NCBI RefSeq assembly: GCF_000410515.1
Contig: NC_021500.1
Location: 2,356,001-2,420,000, forward strand
Direction of reading: 5' to 3'
DNA length: 64,000 nt
Origin: Enterobacter sp. R4-368
Lineage (GTDB): Bacteria; Pseudomonadota; Gammaproteobacteria; Enterobacterales; Enterobacteriaceae
This document shows positions 51,683 to 63,409 of this stretch, piece by piece (within the stretch, counting starts at the first letter, position 1; every line of letters starts with the position of its first letter). The position numbers and the translations under genes were made by a program. Below the pieces are notes generated by a model that searched no databases, was not told the origin of the DNA, and saw nothing but the letters and a program-made list of their open reading frames with translations.

Positions 51683-53017
51683 TTATTTCTTCAGTTCCAT
51701 ACGTTTGATGTCGCCAACCACGAACAGGTAGCAGACCATCATCATCAGCGCTGAACAGCCTACGAACACCAACGCACCGTTGAAAGAATGCAACTCTTTA
51801 ACCATGTATCCGATAACCAGTGGCGTCACGATAGAGGCCACATTACCGAACACGTTGAAGACGCCACCGCACAAACCCACAATCTCTTTCGGCGCGACAT
51901 CGGAAATCACTGGCCAGCCCAACGCGCCAAAACCTTTGCCAAAAAACGCCAGCGCCATCAGGGCAATAACCAGTGCGGTGTTATCGGTGTAGTTACACAG
52001 AATGATGCTTGAAGCCAGTAACATCCCGACCACGATAGGGAATTTACGTGCCACGGTCAGCGAGGAACCGCGCTTAATCAGGTAATCAGAGAAAAATCCG
52101 CCGAGCACGCCACCGGCAAAACCGCACAGCGCAGGAATGGAGGCAACAAACCCGACTTTGAGGATCGACATGCCTTTTTCCTGCACCAGATAAATCGGGA
52201 ACCAGGTCAGGAAGAACCAGGTAATGGTGTTGAGGAAGTACTGACCAAAAAACACGCCAAGCATCATACGGTTGCACAGCAGTTGCTTGATGTAATCCAT
52301 TTTAGGACCGGCGTTTTTACTGTCGTCCGTTTTTTTGTGGTCCATATCCACGACCGCGCCATTCTGCGCGATGTACTCCAGCTCTTCGCGGGACATACGA
52401 GGGTGGTCAGTTGGGTTGTGGACAAATTTCACCCAGGCGAAGGTCAGCACAAAACCGATCGCGCCCATCACGGTAAACACATGCTCCCAGCCCCAGGCGA
52501 AAGTCAGCCAGCCCAGCAGCGGTGAGAATAGCGCCAGAGAGAAATACTGCGCAGAGTTAAAAATCGCAGAAGCTGTACCGCGCTCTTTTGCCGGGAACCA
52601 GGCCGCAACGATGCGGGCGTTCGCCGGAAATGATGGCGCTTCTGAGAAGCCGAGCATAAAACGCATGAAAAACATCGAAATCCCGGCCCAGGCGATCGGG
52701 AAAACATCAACAAAACCCTGCAAGAAAGTGAAGAGCGACCAGAAAAACAGACTCCAGGTATAAACCTTTTTCGAACCGAAGCGGTCAAGCAACCAACCGC
52801 CAGGGATTTGCATCAGCAGGTAAGCCCAACCGAATGCTGAAAAGATGTAGCCCATTGAGACAGAATCAAGTTGCAGCTCTTTCGCAACCTCTGTCCCGGC
52901 AATGGACAGCGTAGCGCGGTCTGCATAGTTAACAGCAGTAACAATAAATATAATCAGCAAAATTAAATAACGGGTTGGTAAGCCCCGTTTTGTTTCAACG
53001 GCATGTTCAACAGTCAT
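51683..53017 (-). CDS. garP: Galactarate/glucarate transporter GarP
   Basis: 444 residues from the ATG at 53017, which has AAGGAAAT upstream and gives the E. coli length; an 8-codon extension is possible. Major facilitator family with 12 helices ([41 protein letters not shown]). It imports galactarate and glucarate. It is the first gene of garPLRK, divergent from garD across 421 bases. Confidence 0.97.
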   Translation of the reverse strand: MTVEHAVETKRGLPTRYLILLIIFIVTAVNYADRATLSIAGTEVAKELQLDSVSMGYIFSAFGWAYLLMQIPGGWLLDRFGSKKVYTWSLFFWSLFTFLQGFVDVFPIAWAGISMFFMRFMLGFSEAPSFPANARIVAAWFPAKERGTASAIFNSAQYFSLALFSPLLGWLTFAWGWEHVFTVMGAIGFVLTFAWVKFVHNPTDHPRMSREELEYIAQNGAVVDMDHKKTDDSKNAGPKMDYIKQLLCNRMMLGVFFGQYFLNTITWFFLTWFPIYLVQEKGMSILKVGFVASIPALCGFAGGVLGGFFSDYLIKRGSSLTVARKFPIVVGMLLASSIILCNYTDNTALVIALMALAFFGKGFGALGWPVISDVAPKEIVGLCGGVFNVFGNVASIVTPLVIGYMVKELHSFNGALVFVGCSALMMMVCYLFVVGDIKRMELKK

Positions 53018-53288
53018 TTTAATTTCCTTGGGCACCGCCAAATTTAAAATATAATTATTGTGATGTTTCTTATCTGATTTAATTTAAGCACCCGAACTTA
53101 TATCAGATAATTGGCACGTCGATTTTATTAGCGCTCAGTATAATCAGCGTCATCATGTCACACACTGGAGGGTTGCTCAATTTTAACCTTGTACAAAAAG
53201 AATAATTTGAGCATATGCACATACGCCTGGGCGCTAATGCACAGTTCTTGCAATAGACAGCCGCACCAGACGGGAGATCACAATAATA

Positions 53289-53304
53289 AGTGATGCAGAT
53301 CACA
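53289..53304. promoter_or_regulatory. CRP site in the garP-garD intergenic region
   Basis: AGTGA-N6-TCACA fits the CRP consensus at 9 of 10 conserved bases, in the middle of the 421-base divergent region. Apart from this site the region is AT-rich and without a gene. A CdaR site is expected but I cannot place it with confidence. Confidence 0.75.
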
Positions 53305-53438
53305 TTTTATTATTTAAACTCCTGACATCCTTATTTCAGCAAATGAGATTTTTATTTCTGATATTAATTACAGAATAAAGAATGGTTCCTCTTTTTATTG
53401 AGTAATGCATCGTACAGCTAGCTGGAGATTACTTAACA

Positions 53439-55010
53439 ATGTCCGACATTGAAATTAGACAGCAACCGCCAGGGGCGTTTTATATTAAGGTACACGACAC
53501 GGATAATGTCGCGATCATCGTTAATGACAATGGCTTAAAAGCGGGAACCCGTTTTCCGGATGGACTCGAGCTGATCGAGCATATTCCGCAAGGCCATAAA
53601 GTGGCGCTGGTGGATATTCCCCATCACGGTGAGATTGTGCGTTACGGCGAAGTGATTGGTTACGCTGTACGCGACATTGCACGCGGTAGCTGGATTGATG
53701 AATCCACCGTTGAACTACCAAAAGCGCCGCCGCTGAATACGCTGCCGCTGGCGACCAAAGTCCCTGAGCCGCTGCCGCCGCTGGAAGGTTACACCTTTGA
53801 AGGCTACCGCAATGCGGACGGCAGCGTCGGCACTAAAAATCTGCTGGGCATCACCACCAGCGTGCATTGCGTGGCGGGCGTTGTCGATTATGTCGTGAAG
53901 ATTATCGAACGCGATCTGCTGCCGAAGTACCCGAATGTGGACGGCGTCGTCGGTCTGAACCATCTCTATGGCTGCGGCGTGGCGATTAACGCACCGGCTG
54001 CGGTGATCCCCATTCGTACTATCCATAACCTCGCGCTGAACCCGAACTTTGGCGGTGAAGTGATGGTGATTGGTCTCGGTTGCGAAAAATTACAGCCGGA
54101 ACGTCTGCTGCAGGGCACTGAAGATGTGCAGGCCATTCCGGTCGACAGCGCCAGCATTGTGCGTTTGCAGGATGAGCATCACGTGGGTTTCCGCTCGATG
54201 GTGGACGACATTCTGCAGGTGGCTGAACGCCACCTGGTGAAGCTGAATCAGCGCAAACGTGAAACCTGCCCGGCCTCCGAACTGGTTGTCGGCATGCAGT
54301 GCGGCGGCAGCGATGCGTTCTCCGGCGTTACCGCTAACCCGGCGGTTGGCTTTGCATCTGACCTGATTATTCGCTGCGGCGGCACGGTAATGTTCTCAGA
54401 AGTGACCGAAGTGCGCGACGCGATACACTTACTGACCCCGCGCGCCATTAACGAAGAAGTGGGCAAACGTCTGCTGGAAGAGATGGCCTGGTACGATAAC
54501 TATCTCGATATGGGCAAAACCGACCGCAGTGCCAACCCCTCTCCGGGGAACAAAAAAGGCGGCCTGGCGAACGTGGTCGAGAAAGCGCTGGGGTCAATTG
54601 CGAAATCCGGTAAGAGCGCCATTTCTGAAGTGCTCTCTCCCGGCCAACGCCCGACCAAACGCGGCCTGATTTACGCAGCAACGCCCGCGAGCGACTTCGT
54701 CTGCGGTACGCAGCAGGTCTCTTCCGGGATTACCGTACAGGTCTTTACCACCGGTCGCGGCACGCCTTACGGCCTGGTTGCGGTGCCGGTGATTAAGATG
54801 GCAACGCGTACCGAGCTGGCGAACCGCTGGTATGACTTAATGGATATCAACGCCGGGACGATCGCCACGGGCGAAGAGACGATTGAAGATGTGGGCTGGA
54901 AACTGTTCCACTTCATCCTGGATGTCGCCAGCGGCCGTAAGAAAACCTTTTCGGATCAATGGGGCCTGCACAACCAACTGGCGGTATTTAACCCGGCTCC
55001 GGTGACCTGA
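53439..55010 (+). CDS. garD: Galactarate dehydratase GarD
   Basis: 523 residues, same as E. coli. N-terminal SAF domain (about 15-90) and UxaA-like lyase domain with [17 protein letters not shown] and [20 protein letters not shown]. An iron-dependent enzyme that dehydrates galactarate to 5-keto-4-deoxy-D-glucarate, which feeds GarL. The K-12 aga cluster that follows garD is absent. Confidence 0.97.
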   Translation: MSDIEIRQQPPGAFYIKVHDTDNVAIIVNDNGLKAGTRFPDGLELIEHIPQGHKVALVDIPHHGEIVRYGEVIGYAVRDIARGSWIDESTVELPKAPPLNTLPLATKVPEPLPPLEGYTFEGYRNADGSVGTKNLLGITTSVHCVAGVVDYVVKIIERDLLPKYPNVDGVVGLNHLYGCGVAINAPAAVIPIRTIHNLALNPNFGGEVMVIGLGCEKLQPERLLQGTEDVQAIPVDSASIVRLQDEHHVGFRSMVDDILQVAERHLVKLNQRKRETCPASELVVGMQCGGSDAFSGVTANPAVGFASDLIIRCGGTVMFSEVTEVRDAIHLLTPRAINEEVGKRLLEEMAWYDNYLDMGKTDRSANPSPGNKKGGLANVVEKALGSIAKSGKSAISEVLSPGQRPTKRGLIYAATPASDFVCGTQQVSSGITVQVFTTGRGTPYGLVAVPVIKMATRTELANRWYDLMDINAGTIATGEETIEDVGWKLFHFILDVASGRKKTFSDQWGLHNQLAVFNPAPVT

Positions 55011-55040
55011 TTTTTATAAGAAAAGTAAACCTCACTTTTT

Positions 55041-55068
55041 AAGCATGGCGCAGGCCATGCTTTTTTTT
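55041..55068 (+). terminator. garD terminator
   Basis: Stem aagcatggc / gccatgctt with a short loop and a run of eight T, between the convergent garD and rsmI genes. Confidence 0.92.
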
Positions 55069-55083
55069 CGTTCAGTTTGGTGC

Positions 55084-55947
55084 TCAGGCGTTCTGGTGTT
55101 CCAGCGCGTATTTATACAACGCGTTTTTCTTCACGCCGTGGATTTCCGCCGCCAGCGCGGCCGCTTTTTTCAGCGGCAGCTCGGTTTGCAGTAACACCAG
55201 CGTGCGTAACGCATCGGCGGGTAACTCATCTTCCTGCGCCTTGTGCCCTTCGACGATCAGTACCATCTCGCCTTTGCGGCGGTTCTCATCCTCTTTAACC
55301 CATGCCAGCAGCTCGCCCACCGGCGCCCCCTGAATGGTTTCCCAGGTTTTGGTCAGCTCGCGCGCCAGTACCACATAGCGGGATTCCCCCCATACGGCGA
55401 CCATATCTTCCAGGCTTTCCAGCAGACGGTGAGTGGATTCATAAAAAATGAGCGTACGGCTTTCGGTTTCCAGCCCTTTGAGCGTATCGCGACGCCCTTT
55501 CGATTTGGCGGGCAGAAAACCTTCGTAACAGAAACGATCCGATGGCAGCCCGGCGGCGCTTAACGCGGCGATAGCCGCACACGGCCCCGGCAACGGCACC
55601 ACGCGGATACCGGCCTCGCGGCAGGTACGCACCAGATGGTAGCCCGGATCGTTAATCAGCGGCGTTCCGGCGTCGGAGACCAGCGCAATGTTCTGCCCCT
55701 CTTTTAATTTCGCCACCAGCGTTTCGGCTTTTTGCTGCTCATTATGGTCGTGCAGCGCAAACAAACGGGCATTAATGGCGAAGTGCTGGAGCAGTAAACC
55801 GGTGTGGCGGGTATCTTCAGCGGCAATTAAATCAACGGTTTGTAACACGTTAAGCGCGCGCTGCGTAATATCAGCCAAATTCCCGATAGGAGTAGGTACA
55901 ATATAGAGCTGACCTTGAGAATTCTCCGCCGATTCGTGTTGTTTCAT
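55084..55947 (-). CDS. rsmI: 16S rRNA 2'-O-ribose C1402 methyltransferase RsmI
   Basis: 287 residues, TP-methylase family: [41 protein letters not shown] and FYESTHRL. The RsmI helix-turn-helix tail (about 240-287) is present. It methylates C1402 of 16S rRNA. Divergent from lpoA. Confidence 0.97.
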   Translation of the reverse strand: MKQHESAENSQGQLYIVPTPIGNLADITQRALNVLQTVDLIAAEDTRHTGLLLQHFAINARLFALHDHNEQQKAETLVAKLKEGQNIALVSDAGTPLINDPGYHLVRTCREAGIRVVPLPGPCAAIAALSAAGLPSDRFCYEGFLPAKSKGRRDTLKGLETESRTLIFYESTHRLLESLEDMVAVWGESRYVVLARELTKTWETIQGAPVGELLAWVKEDENRRKGEMVLIVEGHKAQEDELPADALRTLVLLQTELPLKKAAALAAEIHGVKKNALYKYALEHQNA

Positions 55948-56009
55948 TGTTTCATCCGTATTGCCGATTTAATATTGAGCATTGCGTAAAAATTATCACT
56001 GGATACAGT

Positions 56010-58148
56010 ATGCTACCGTCAAGATTTCTACGTTCGAAAGCCACGCGCTGCCTGCCTGTGGTGCTCGCCGCCCTGCTGTTTGCAGGCTGCGGCACGCAAT
56101 CGACAGACCAGAGCGCCTCGCATATGCAGGGCGAAGCGCAGGCCGATTCTGGCTATTACCTGCAGCAGATGCAGCAAAGCACAGATGATAGCAAGACCAA
56201 CTGGCAATTACTCGCCATTCGTGCACTGCTGAAAGAGGGAAAAACCCAGCAGGCCGGCGAACTGTTTGCCCAGTTGCCGCAGGATCTGAGCGATAATCAG
56301 CGCAAAGAACGCACGTTGCTCGCTGCCGAAATGAAACTGGCGCAGAAGGATTTTGCCGGTGCGAAAGCGCAACTCAACGAACTCGATCCCGCCGATCTTG
56401 AGCAGAACCAGCAAGCGCGTTACTGGCAAATTGGCATTTCCGCCTCGCAAGGCAAGCCTTCTCTGACGCTGCTGCGCGCGCTCATTGCCCAGCAGCCGCT
56501 GTTGAGTAAACCGGAAGAGAAGCAGAAAAACATCGACGCCACCTGGCAAGCGCTGGCCTCTATGACGCAAGATCAGGCCAGAGCGCTGGTGATCAACGCC
56601 GATGAAGTGACGCTGCAAGGCTGGCTCGACCTGCAACGCATGTGGTTCGACAACCGCAACGACCCTAATATGCTGAAAGCTGGCATTACCGACTGGCAAA
56701 CGCGCTACCCGCAAAACCCGGCGGCGAAAATGTTGCCTGACCAGTTGTCGAACTTGCAAAACTTTAAACCAGCAGCAACCAACAAAATCGCGCTGCTGTT
56801 GCCGTTAAATGGCCAGGCGGCAGTGTTTAGCCGCGCTATCCAGCAAGGTTTTGAAGCGGCGAAAAACGGCATTGCCCCGATTTCCGGCCCGGCTGTTCCG
56901 CAGCAAGTTGCCCAGGCCGCGACCGCAGCCGTTGTCAGCCCGGCAGACGCGAATGTGAATGACCTGACCAACGTCCCGGCGCAGCAAAATGCAGCTGCAC
57001 CGAATGCTCAACAAGCGCAAGCACCGGATAGCGCAGCACAAAGTGACGCAGCAGCAACGAATTCCGCCGCCACTGCTCAGCAAGATCCGGCAGCCACAAC
57101 GCCCGCTCAGCCGACCGACGCTAATGCGACTCAGCCGGTCGCTGCACCTGCCGTGGCAGGCACACCGGCGAATCCTGGCGCTGAGCTGAAAGTTTACGAT
57201 ACCAGTGCGCAACCGATGGATCAGATCCTCAACCAGGTTCAGCAGGATGGCGCCAGCATCGTGGTCGGCCCGCTGCTCAAAAACAATGTTGAAGAGCTGA
57301 TGCGCAGCAACACGTCGCTGAACGTGCTGGCGCTCAACCAGCCGGAGCATGTCGAAAACCGCGCCAACATTTGCTACTTCGCCCTCTCGCCAGAGGATGA
57401 AGCCCACGATGCCGCACGCCATATCTTTGAGCAGGGTCGTCATGCGCCGCTGCTGCTGGTGCCACGCAGCGCATTGGGTGAACGCGTCAGCACCGCGTTT
57501 GCCGATGAGTGGAAAAAACTGGGCGGCGGCGTTGTGTTAGCGCAAAAATTTGGCTCCACCGCTGAACTGCGCATGGGGCTGAACGGTCGTTCTGGCATTG
57601 CCCTGACCGGTAGCCCGGTTGCTTCCAGCCTGCCACAGCAGCCAGGCGTGACGGTTGGCGGTCTGAATATTCCGGCGCCGCCGACGGATGCGCAAATTAG
57701 CGGTAGCGGCAGCGTTGACGCGGTGTATATCGTCGCCACGCAGGATGAAATCGCACTGATTAAACCGATGATTACTCTGCGTACCGGCAGCCAGAGCGGT
57801 GTGATGCTGTACGCCAGCTCACGCAGCGCGCAGGGCGGCGCAGGCCCGGATTTCCGCCTTGAAATGGAAGGCCTGCAATTCAACGAAATCCCGATGCTTG
57901 CTGGCGCAAATCCGTCGCTGATGCAGCAAGCGCTGAAAAGCGTGAATAACGACTACTCGCTGGCGCGTCTGTACGCGATGGGCGCGGATGCCTGGTCGCT
58001 GGCGAATAACTTCTCGCAAATGCGTCAGGTGCCGGGTTTTGAGCTAAACGGCAATACCGGCGATTTAACGGCTACACAGGACTGCGTGATCAACAGGAAG
58101 TTGTCATGGCTCAAATACCAACAGGGGCAAATCGTCCCGGCGAATTAA
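56010..58148 (+). CDS. lpoA: Penicillin-binding protein activator LpoA
   Basis: 712 residues from the ATG at 56010; 21 codons upstream are not conserved. A lipoprotein signal ends in the lipobox LLFAGC. The N-terminal TPR-like domain (about 40-250) and a C-terminal periplasmic-binding-like domain that contacts PBP1A are separated by a low-complexity linker rich in A, Q, P, N and T (about 305-393). The protein is longer than E. coli LpoA (678) because of this linker. Its end overlaps yraN by 43 bases. Confidence 0.96.
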   Translation: MLPSRFLRSKATRCLPVVLAALLFAGCGTQSTDQSASHMQGEAQADSGYYLQQMQQSTDDSKTNWQLLAIRALLKEGKTQQAGELFAQLPQDLSDNQRKERTLLAAEMKLAQKDFAGAKAQLNELDPADLEQNQQARYWQIGISASQGKPSLTLLRALIAQQPLLSKPEEKQKNIDATWQALASMTQDQARALVINADEVTLQGWLDLQRMWFDNRNDPNMLKAGITDWQTRYPQNPAAKMLPDQLSNLQNFKPAATNKIALLLPLNGQAAVFSRAIQQGFEAAKNGIAPISGPAVPQQVAQAATAAVVSPADANVNDLTNVPAQQNAAAPNAQQAQAPDSAAQSDAAATNSAATAQQDPAATTPAQPTDANATQPVAAPAVAGTPANPGAELKVYDTSAQPMDQILNQVQQDGASIVVGPLLKNNVEELMRSNTSLNVLALNQPEHVENRANICYFALSPEDEAHDAARHIFEQGRHAPLLLVPRSALGERVSTAFADEWKKLGGGVVLAQKFGSTAELRMGLNGRSGIALTGSPVASSLPQQPGVTVGGLNIPAPPTDAQISGSGSVDAVYIVATQDEIALIKPMITLRTGSQSGVMLYASSRSAQGGAGPDFRLEMEGLQFNEIPMLAGANPSLMQQALKSVNNDYSLARLYAMGADAWSLANNFSQMRQVPGFELNGNTGDLTATQDCVINRKLSWLKYQQGQIVPAN

Positions 58149-58501
58149 GCCGTAAGCAGACCGGCGACGTGTGGGAAGCGAAAGCGCGTCGCCTGCTGGA
58201 AAGCAAAGGACTGCATTTTATCGCCGCCAATGTGCGCGAGCGCGGCGGCGAAATCGATCTGATAATGCGACACGGCAAGACCACCGTGTTTATTGAAGTG
58301 CGCTACCGAAAATCGGCGCGTTTTGGCGGTGCAGCAAGCAGCGTCACCCGCGCCAAGCAAGCCAAACTGCTGCATACCGCGCGTTTATGGCTGGCCCGGC
58401 ACAATGGGAGTTTTGACACTGTGGATTGCCGGTTTGATGTGGTAGCCTTCACCGAAAATGATGTTGAGTGGATAGCCAACGCCTTTAACGACCACTCATG
58501 A
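58106..58501 (+). CDS. yraN: UPF0102 nuclease-like protein YraN
   Basis: 131 residues, same as E. coli YraN. Restriction-endonuclease-like fold with the motif [24 protein letters not shown] (D-x-n-E-V-K-like core; written here over its whole motif region 48-71). Often linked to Holliday-junction or repair functions without proof. It starts inside lpoA in another frame and ends 23 bases before diaA. Confidence 0.93.
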   Translation: MAQIPTGANRPGELSRKQTGDVWEAKARRLLESKGLHFIAANVRERGGEIDLIMRHGKTTVFIEVRYRKSARFGGAASSVTRAKQAKLLHTARLWLARHNGSFDTVDCRFDVVAFTENDVEWIANAFNDHS

Positions 58502-58524
58502 TTGGCTCAATGATAGGGATTACC

Positions 58525-59115
58525 GTGCTCGAACGAATTAAAGTCTGCTTTACGGAAAGCATTCAAACCCAAATTGCGGCGGCGGAAGCGCTACCTGATG
58601 CCATTTCCCGAGCAGCCATGACGATGGTTCACTCCCTGCTGAATGGCAACAAAATCCTCTGTTGTGGCAACGGGACATCTGCCGCCAACGCACAGCATTT
58701 TGCTGCCAGCATGATCAACCGTTTTGAAACAGAACGTCCTAGTTTACCTGCCATTGCACTTAATACCGATAATGTGGTCTTAACCGCGATAGCAAATGAC
58801 CGTCTGCATGATGAAATTTATGCCAAGCAGGTTCGGGCGCTCGGCCATACCGGCGATATTTTATTAGCCATCTCAACGCGTGGTAACAGTCGCGATATCG
58901 TTAAAGCCGTCGAAGCGGCGGTGACGCGCGATATGTCGATCATTGCGTTAACTGGCTACGACGGTGGCGAGCTGGCGGGTCTGCTGGGGCCGCAGGATGT
59001 CGAAATTCGTATTCCTTCCCACCGCAGCGCGCGCATCCAGGAAATGCACATGCTAACGGTAAATTGCTTATGCGATCTGATTGATAACACGCTTTTTCCT
59101 CACCAGGATGATTAA
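58525..59115 (+). CDS. diaA: DnaA initiator-associating protein DiaA
   Basis: 196 residues from the GTG at 58525 (AGGGATTACC before it), matching the E. coli GTG start and length; an ATG 9 codons upstream is possible. SIS phosphosugar-isomerase fold: [16 protein letters not shown] and [14 protein letters not shown]. It binds DnaA and helps timely initiation at oriC. Operon with yraN and dolP. Confidence 0.96.
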   Translation: MLERIKVCFTESIQTQIAAAEALPDAISRAAMTMVHSLLNGNKILCCGNGTSAANAQHFAASMINRFETERPSLPAIALNTDNVVLTAIANDRLHDEIYAKQVRALGHTGDILLAISTRGNSRDIVKAVEAAVTRDMSIIALTGYDGGELAGLLGPQDVEIRIPSHRSARIQEMHMLTVNCLCDLIDNTLFPHQDD

Positions 59116-59124
59116 GGAGTACAC

Positions 59125-59700
59125 ATGAAGGCATTTACGCCCCTCGCAGTCCTTATTTCCGCGCTGCTGTTACAGGGTTGTGTTGGCGCAGTGGTGGTAG
59201 GTTCCGCAGCCGTGGGCACAAAAGCCGCGACGGATCCGCGAACCGTTGGCACCCAGGTGGATGACAGCACGCTGGAACTACGCGTGAATAGCGCGCTGTC
59301 GAAAGACGAACAAATTAAGAAAGAAGCGCGTGTTAACGTCACCGCCTACCAGGGGAAAGTGCTGCTGACAGGCCAGGCGCCGAATACCGATCTCTCTTCG
59401 CGGGCAAAACAGATTGCCGTTGGTGTGGAAGGGACAACCGAAGTCTTTAACGAGATCCGCCAGGGTCAGCCGATTGGTCTGGGTACGGCCTCTTCCGATA
59501 CCTGGATCACCACCAAAGTGCGCTCGCAGTTGCTGAGCAGCGACCAGGTGAAATCGTCAAACGTGAAAGTGACGACGGAAAACGGCGAAGTGTTCCTGAT
59601 GGGGCTGGTCACCGAGCGTGAAGGCCGGGCCGCCGCAGATATCGCCAGCCGCGTAAGCGGGGTGAAACACGTGACCACCGCCTTTACCCTGCTTAAATAA
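59125..59700 (+). CDS. dolP: Outer-membrane lipoprotein DolP (YraP)
   Basis: 191 residues. A lipoprotein signal with lipobox LLLQGC (Cys19) and two BON domains (about 45-110 and 125-190) with VTAYQGKVLLTGQA and VTTENGEVFLMGLV. It binds anionic phospholipid at division sites and supports envelope integrity; sigma-E regulated in E. coli. Nine bases after diaA. Confidence 0.96.
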   Translation: MKAFTPLAVLISALLLQGCVGAVVVGSAAVGTKAATDPRTVGTQVDDSTLELRVNSALSKDEQIKKEARVNVTAYQGKVLLTGQAPNTDLSSRAKQIAVGVEGTTEVFNEIRQGQPIGLGTASSDTWITTKVRSQLLSSDQVKSSNVKVTTENGEVFLMGLVTEREGRAAADIASRVSGVKHVTTAFTLLK

Positions 59701-59713
59701 ACCCGCAGTCATG

Positions 59714-59744
59714 AAAAAGCCCGGTCAAAACCGGGCTTTTTTTC
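59714..59744. terminator. Bidirectional terminator dolP/yraQ
   Basis: Stem aaaagcccggt / accgggctttt, loop caaa, T run on the forward strand and A run on the other side, between convergent genes. Confidence 0.92.
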
Positions 59745-59758
59745 GCGCAGTAGTAGGC

Positions 59759-60796
59759 TTACAGCAGCGCAATAGTTCCGGTTATCATCCCGCACAGCGC
59801 CACCAGGCCGCCGGTCAGCCACAGGGCTTTCGCCGGGAAAGATTTACGCAGCATAACGAGCGATGGCAGGCTAACCGCCGGCAGCGTAATCAGCAGCGCC
59901 AGGGCAGGCGCCATGCCCATCCCCGCCAGCATCATGGTTTGCACAATGGGAATTTCTGCCGCCGTGGGGATAACAAACAGGCAACCTACAATCGCCATCG
60001 CAATCACCCACAGCAATGTGTTATCCACCGCGCCATCCGCATGCGGGAACAGCCAGACGCGCGCCGCACCGAGAACCAGCACCGCGAGGATATAGACCGG
60101 AATGGTGCTCCAGAACAGTTGCCATAACGCCTTGCCCCAGCGCGCCATAAAGCTGCCCTGCGGCTCCGGCAAGGTGATCTCCACCGGCTCTGCCTGTTGC
60201 GGGCTATCTTTCACCAGCATCTGTACCAGCGTTGCCACGCCGAGCACGGTGACCAGACCGGCAACCAGGCGGATTGCGGCGAAATGCCAGCCAAGCACAA
60301 ACCCCATAAACACCAGCGTTGCCGGGTTCAGCAGCGGGTTGCCCATCCAGAACGCCAGCGCACCGCCCATCGAAACGCGCTGACGCCGCATGCCCGCCGC
60401 CACCGGCGCCGCACAGCAGGAGCACATCATGCCAGGCAGAGAAAATAACGTACCAAACAGGGTGCCGCTAAAGCGTTTTTGCCCCAGCGTGCGCAGCAAC
60501 CAGTCGCGCGGGATAAGCACCTGAATCAACGAACCGAGCAGCACGCCGAGTACGGCTGCTTTCCAGACGGCGAGAAAATAGACCATGGCATAATCAAGCG
60601 CCGCCTGAAACGGGCTGGAGTCGGCCTGGGAAAGAATGGATTTACCGATGCTGTGTGTCTCGGCGGCGGTGAACGCTTTGCCGTAATAAGGCTGCCATTT
60701 CACGTACCAAAGACCAATGATAACAACAAGAAAGAACAGAGCGGGTTTCCACCATTGAACAGGTGTTGCCGCCTGAGGTGAAGACTGACCAGTCAT
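59759..60796 (-). CDS. yraQ: Permease YraQ
   Basis: 345 residues, DUF318/permease family with eight to ten membrane helices. The motif FSLPGMMCSCCAAPVAAGMRR with adjacent cysteines is typical of the family and suggests metal or metalloid transport; substrate unknown. Divergence from neighbours and its 50-base gap to yraR are as in E. coli. Confidence 0.94.
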   Translation of the reverse strand: MTGQSSPQAATPVQWWKPALFFLVVIIGLWYVKWQPYYGKAFTAAETHSIGKSILSQADSSPFQAALDYAMVYFLAVWKAAVLGVLLGSLIQVLIPRDWLLRTLGQKRFSGTLFGTLFSLPGMMCSCCAAPVAAGMRRQRVSMGGALAFWMGNPLLNPATLVFMGFVLGWHFAAIRLVAGLVTVLGVATLVQMLVKDSPQQAEPVEITLPEPQGSFMARWGKALWQLFWSTIPVYILAVLVLGAARVWLFPHADGAVDNTLLWVIAMAIVGCLFVIPTAAEIPIVQTMMLAGMGMAPALALLITLPAVSLPSLVMLRKSFPAKALWLTGGLVALCGMITGTIALL

Positions 60797-60847
60797 AACA
60801 TTCCCCGGGGATATATTTATAAGCCCGAGAATAGTACGCCGTGATAA

Positions 60848-61501
60848 CTATTTTGCCAATGTGCTATCCGCTGCGATCGCCCGTAGCTGCGCGGATTTCA
60901 CTACCCGGACAGGCTGGCTCGCAGGCAAAAATGCCAGCGCCAGCATTGCGCGGGCAACGTCGTGGGCGGAAATCGACTTCCAGTTGCCCGGCAACAGGCG
61001 GAAAAGCGGTGCCAGCAACGATTCATTGACCCGTTTTTTCTCCCGATCCCCCAGTAGCATTGACGGGCGGACGATGGTCAGCGACGGCCACTGTTGCGCC
61101 ATCAACGCGTTTTCCATCTCACCTTTTACGTGATTGTAGAAAAACGGAGAGCGCGCGTTTGCTCCCATTGAACTGACCACCAGCATTTGCGTGGCGCCAA
61201 GGCGCAGGCCGGTGATTGCCGTGTCCACCACCAGCGTGTAATCAGCAAGCACAAATGCCTCTTTGCTACCCGCCTCACGCCGGGTTGTACCGAGGCAACA
61301 AAAAACCGTATCGACCGGTTCCGTGGCCTGTGCCAGCGCGTCACTGAGCTGAGGATCGTGCGGGTTCGCAACACCAGAGATGCCCTGCAACGGTCGGCGA
61401 GTCGGCGCCGTGATCGCGTCAATGCGCGGGTCGCTGTTCAGCAACCGCAACAGATGCCCGCCAACCAGACCGGTGGCACCGGTGATTAATACACGTTGCA
61501 T
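60848..61501 (-). CDS. yraR: NAD(P)-binding protein YraR
   Basis: 217 residues (E. coli 211). Extended SDR-type Rossmann fold starting [18 protein letters not shown], with [18 protein letters not shown] and a conserved NAD-pocket N-A-R-S segment. Function unknown; related to HTATIP2-like oxidoreductases. Confidence 0.94.
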   Translation of the reverse strand: MQRVLITGATGLVGGHLLRLLNSDPRIDAITAPTRRPLQGISGVANPHDPQLSDALAQATEPVDTVFCCLGTTRREAGSKEAFVLADYTLVVDTAITGLRLGATQMLVVSSMGANARSPFFYNHVKGEMENALMAQQWPSLTIVRPSMLLGDREKKRVNESLLAPLFRLLPGNWKSISAHDVARAMLALAFLPASQPVRVVKSAQLRAIAADSTLAK

Positions 61502-61621
61502 CGTTTCCCCCTTTGCAGATGAATCTGTGTTGCAATGTCAGCCTGCTGAACCAGGCTTAGTGTGCTGGTGAGTTATCAGTATGCATAACTCCCTTTCTGA
61601 AGCCAAAACAACGGAGGAAGT

Positions 61622-62140
61622 ATGAGCAAGAAAATTGCTGTCTTGATCACCGACGAGTTTGAAGATTCAGAATTCACCTCTCCGGCACATGAATTTCGCA
61701 AGGCCGGTCATGAGGTTATTACGATTGAGAAACAGGCCGGGAAAACCATTCACGGCAAAAAGGGCGAAGCGGAAGTGGTAATTGATAAAGCCATTGATGA
61801 AGTGCGCCCGGCAGACTTTGACGCGCTGCTGCTGCCGGGGGGACACTCGCCTGACTATCTGCGCGGCGACGATCGTTTTGTCACCTTCACGCGCGATTTC
61901 ATCAGCACTGGCAAGCCGGTCTTCGCCATTTGCCACGGTCCGCAGTTGCTGATCAGCGCCGATGCGATACGCGGGCGTAAGCTCACGGCGGTGAAACCGA
62001 TTGTGGTGGATGTGAAAAACGCCGGGGGTGAGTTCTACGACCAGGAAGTGGTGGTCGATAAAGATCAGCTGGTTACCAGCCGTACTCCCGATGATTTGCC
62101 CGCATTTAATCGCGAAGCGCTGCGCTTATTGGGTGCCTGA
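61622..62140 (+). CDS. yhbO: DJ-1/PfpI-family protein YhbO
   Basis: 172 residues. PfpI-type fold with the nucleophile cysteine in [12 protein letters not shown] and acid E at the start motif [11 protein letters not shown]. coli YhbO protects against carbonyl stress (described as a protein/nucleotide deglycase). Ribosome site GGAGGAA. Its 3' end overlaps convergent yhbP by 15 bases. Confidence 0.95.
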   Translation: MSKKIAVLITDEFEDSEFTSPAHEFRKAGHEVITIEKQAGKTIHGKKGEAEVVIDKAIDEVRPADFDALLLPGGHSPDYLRGDDRFVTFTRDFISTGKPVFAICHGPQLLISADAIRGRKLTAVKPIVVDVKNAGGEFYDQEVVVDKDQLVTSRTPDDLPAFNREALRLLGA

Positions 62141-62563
62141 GTCGCGGATCCAGTGCAGTTTTTTACCAAAACCCAGCGTGTTATCGGTGAACTTCAGTTC
62201 GTGAAGACGAATTTCCCACATCGGGGCAGATAAAACGCGGGCGACCGGAAAGCGACGATTGTACTTCGCACGCAACGTCGCACTCTCTTCGCTGTCGAGG
62301 CGGCGGATCTCGCCGGTGAACTGCACGCCGCGAATCAGCGCCACGGTTTTTGGCTGGCCGTTTACCGTGCCTGCTACCTGCGCTTTCAAACCCGTCATCT
62401 GTGAATGGCGGGTTTGATCCTCGCTCAGGATATAAAACGCGACCGCTTGCGGATCATAAAAATAGAACGCGTTCGCACACCATAACTCTCCCCGATTCGC
62501 CACACACCATGTGACAACATGCTGCTTCGCCAGCCAGCGATTAATGGCTGCTAGAGTCTCCAT
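62126..62563 (-). CDS. yhbP: UPF0306 protein YhbP
   Basis: 145 residues (E. coli 147) with a pyridoxamine-phosphate-oxidase-like split barrel ([21 protein letters not shown]). Likely flavin binding; no established substrate. Divergent from yhbQ across 53 bases. Confidence 0.92.
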   Translation of the reverse strand: METLAAINRWLAKQHVVTWCVANRGELWCANAFYFYDPQAVAFYILSEDQTRHSQMTGLKAQVAGTVNGQPKTVALIRGVQFTGEIRRLDSEESATLRAKYNRRFPVARVLSAPMWEIRLHELKFTDNTLGFGKKLHWIRDSGTQ

Positions 62564-62616
62564 TTTTTCCCTTCCCCATGTTATTTTTCTTTCACATTAA
62601 CATACTGAACATCGTC

Positions 62617-62919
62617 ATGACGCCCTGGTTTCTTTACCTTATTCGCACCGCTGACAACATGCTCTACACCGGTATTACCACCGATGTCGCACGGCGTTTT
62701 ACCCAGCATCAATCCGGGAAAGGCGCAAAAGCGTTACGGGGAAAAGGCGCGCTGGCACTGGCTTTTTCAGCCGAGGTGGGGGAAAGGTCGCTGGCACTGC
62801 GGCTGGAGTACCGCATTAAGCAGTTAACCAAGCGCCAGAAAGAGCGCCTCGTCGCCGGGGATGGCTCGTTCGAGGCGCTGCGGGAAAGCCTGTTATCTGT
62901 GTCCGTTAAAAACGATTGA
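62617..62919 (+). CDS. yhbQ: GIY-YIG nuclease-like protein YhbQ
   Basis: 100 residues from the ATG at 62617, the E. coli start. GIY-YIG domain: [25 protein letters not shown], with the family arginine and glutamate ([11 protein letters not shown]). E. coli YhbQ is reported as a structure-preferring nuclease. A 13-codon upstream extension is not conserved. The end overlaps yhbS by 14 bases. Confidence 0.93.
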   Translation: MTPWFLYLIRTADNMLYTGITTDVARRFTQHQSGKGAKALRGKGALALAFSAEVGERSLALRLEYRIKQLTKRQKERLVAGDGSFEALRESLLSVSVKND

Positions 62920-63409
62920 AATGATCGCAGTATTCGACCAGACCACTGACGCCATTGAACGCGTCATCCGCCAGACGATGAACTAAAAACGCGTCATGGC
63001 TTGCTGGCCAGCGGCAGCGCAAATCATACTGCGCCGCCTTCTCAAACCCGAGACGGCTATAAAACACGGGATCACCTAAAGTGACCACCGCCGCATAACC
63101 AAACTCGTTGAGTGAATCCAGCCCTTCATACACTAACTGACGCGCAATACCCTGCCCGCGGTACTGCTCATCAACGGCCAGCGGCGCAAGCCCGACCCAT
63201 TGCAGCTCTTCACCGGCGACCGAAACCGGGCTAAACGCCACGTAGCCAATGACCTGACCTTCGTCATCGGTCGCAACAAATCCCAGCGTGATCAGCCCGT
63301 CTTCGCGCAGATCGTGCACCAGCGTCGCTTCCGCTTCGCCGTCAAAACTACGGCGCAGCAGCGCGTCGATACCGGGAGCATCAATGGGAATTTCAACTCT
63401 AATCAGCAT
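62906..63409 (-). CDS. yhbS: GNAT acetyltransferase YhbS
   Basis: 167 residues. GNAT fold with the acetyl-CoA motif [17 protein letters not shown] and downstream [11 protein letters not shown]. Substrate unknown. Its start overlaps the end of ubiT by 7 bases, so the two are an operon. Confidence 0.94.
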   Translation of the reverse strand: MLIRVEIPIDAPGIDALLRRSFDGEAEATLVHDLREDGLITLGFVATDDEGQVIGYVAFSPVSVAGEELQWVGLAPLAVDEQYRGQGIARQLVYEGLDSLNEFGYAAVVTLGDPVFYSRLGFEKAAQYDLRCRWPASHDAFLVHRLADDAFNGVSGLVEYCDHFNRF

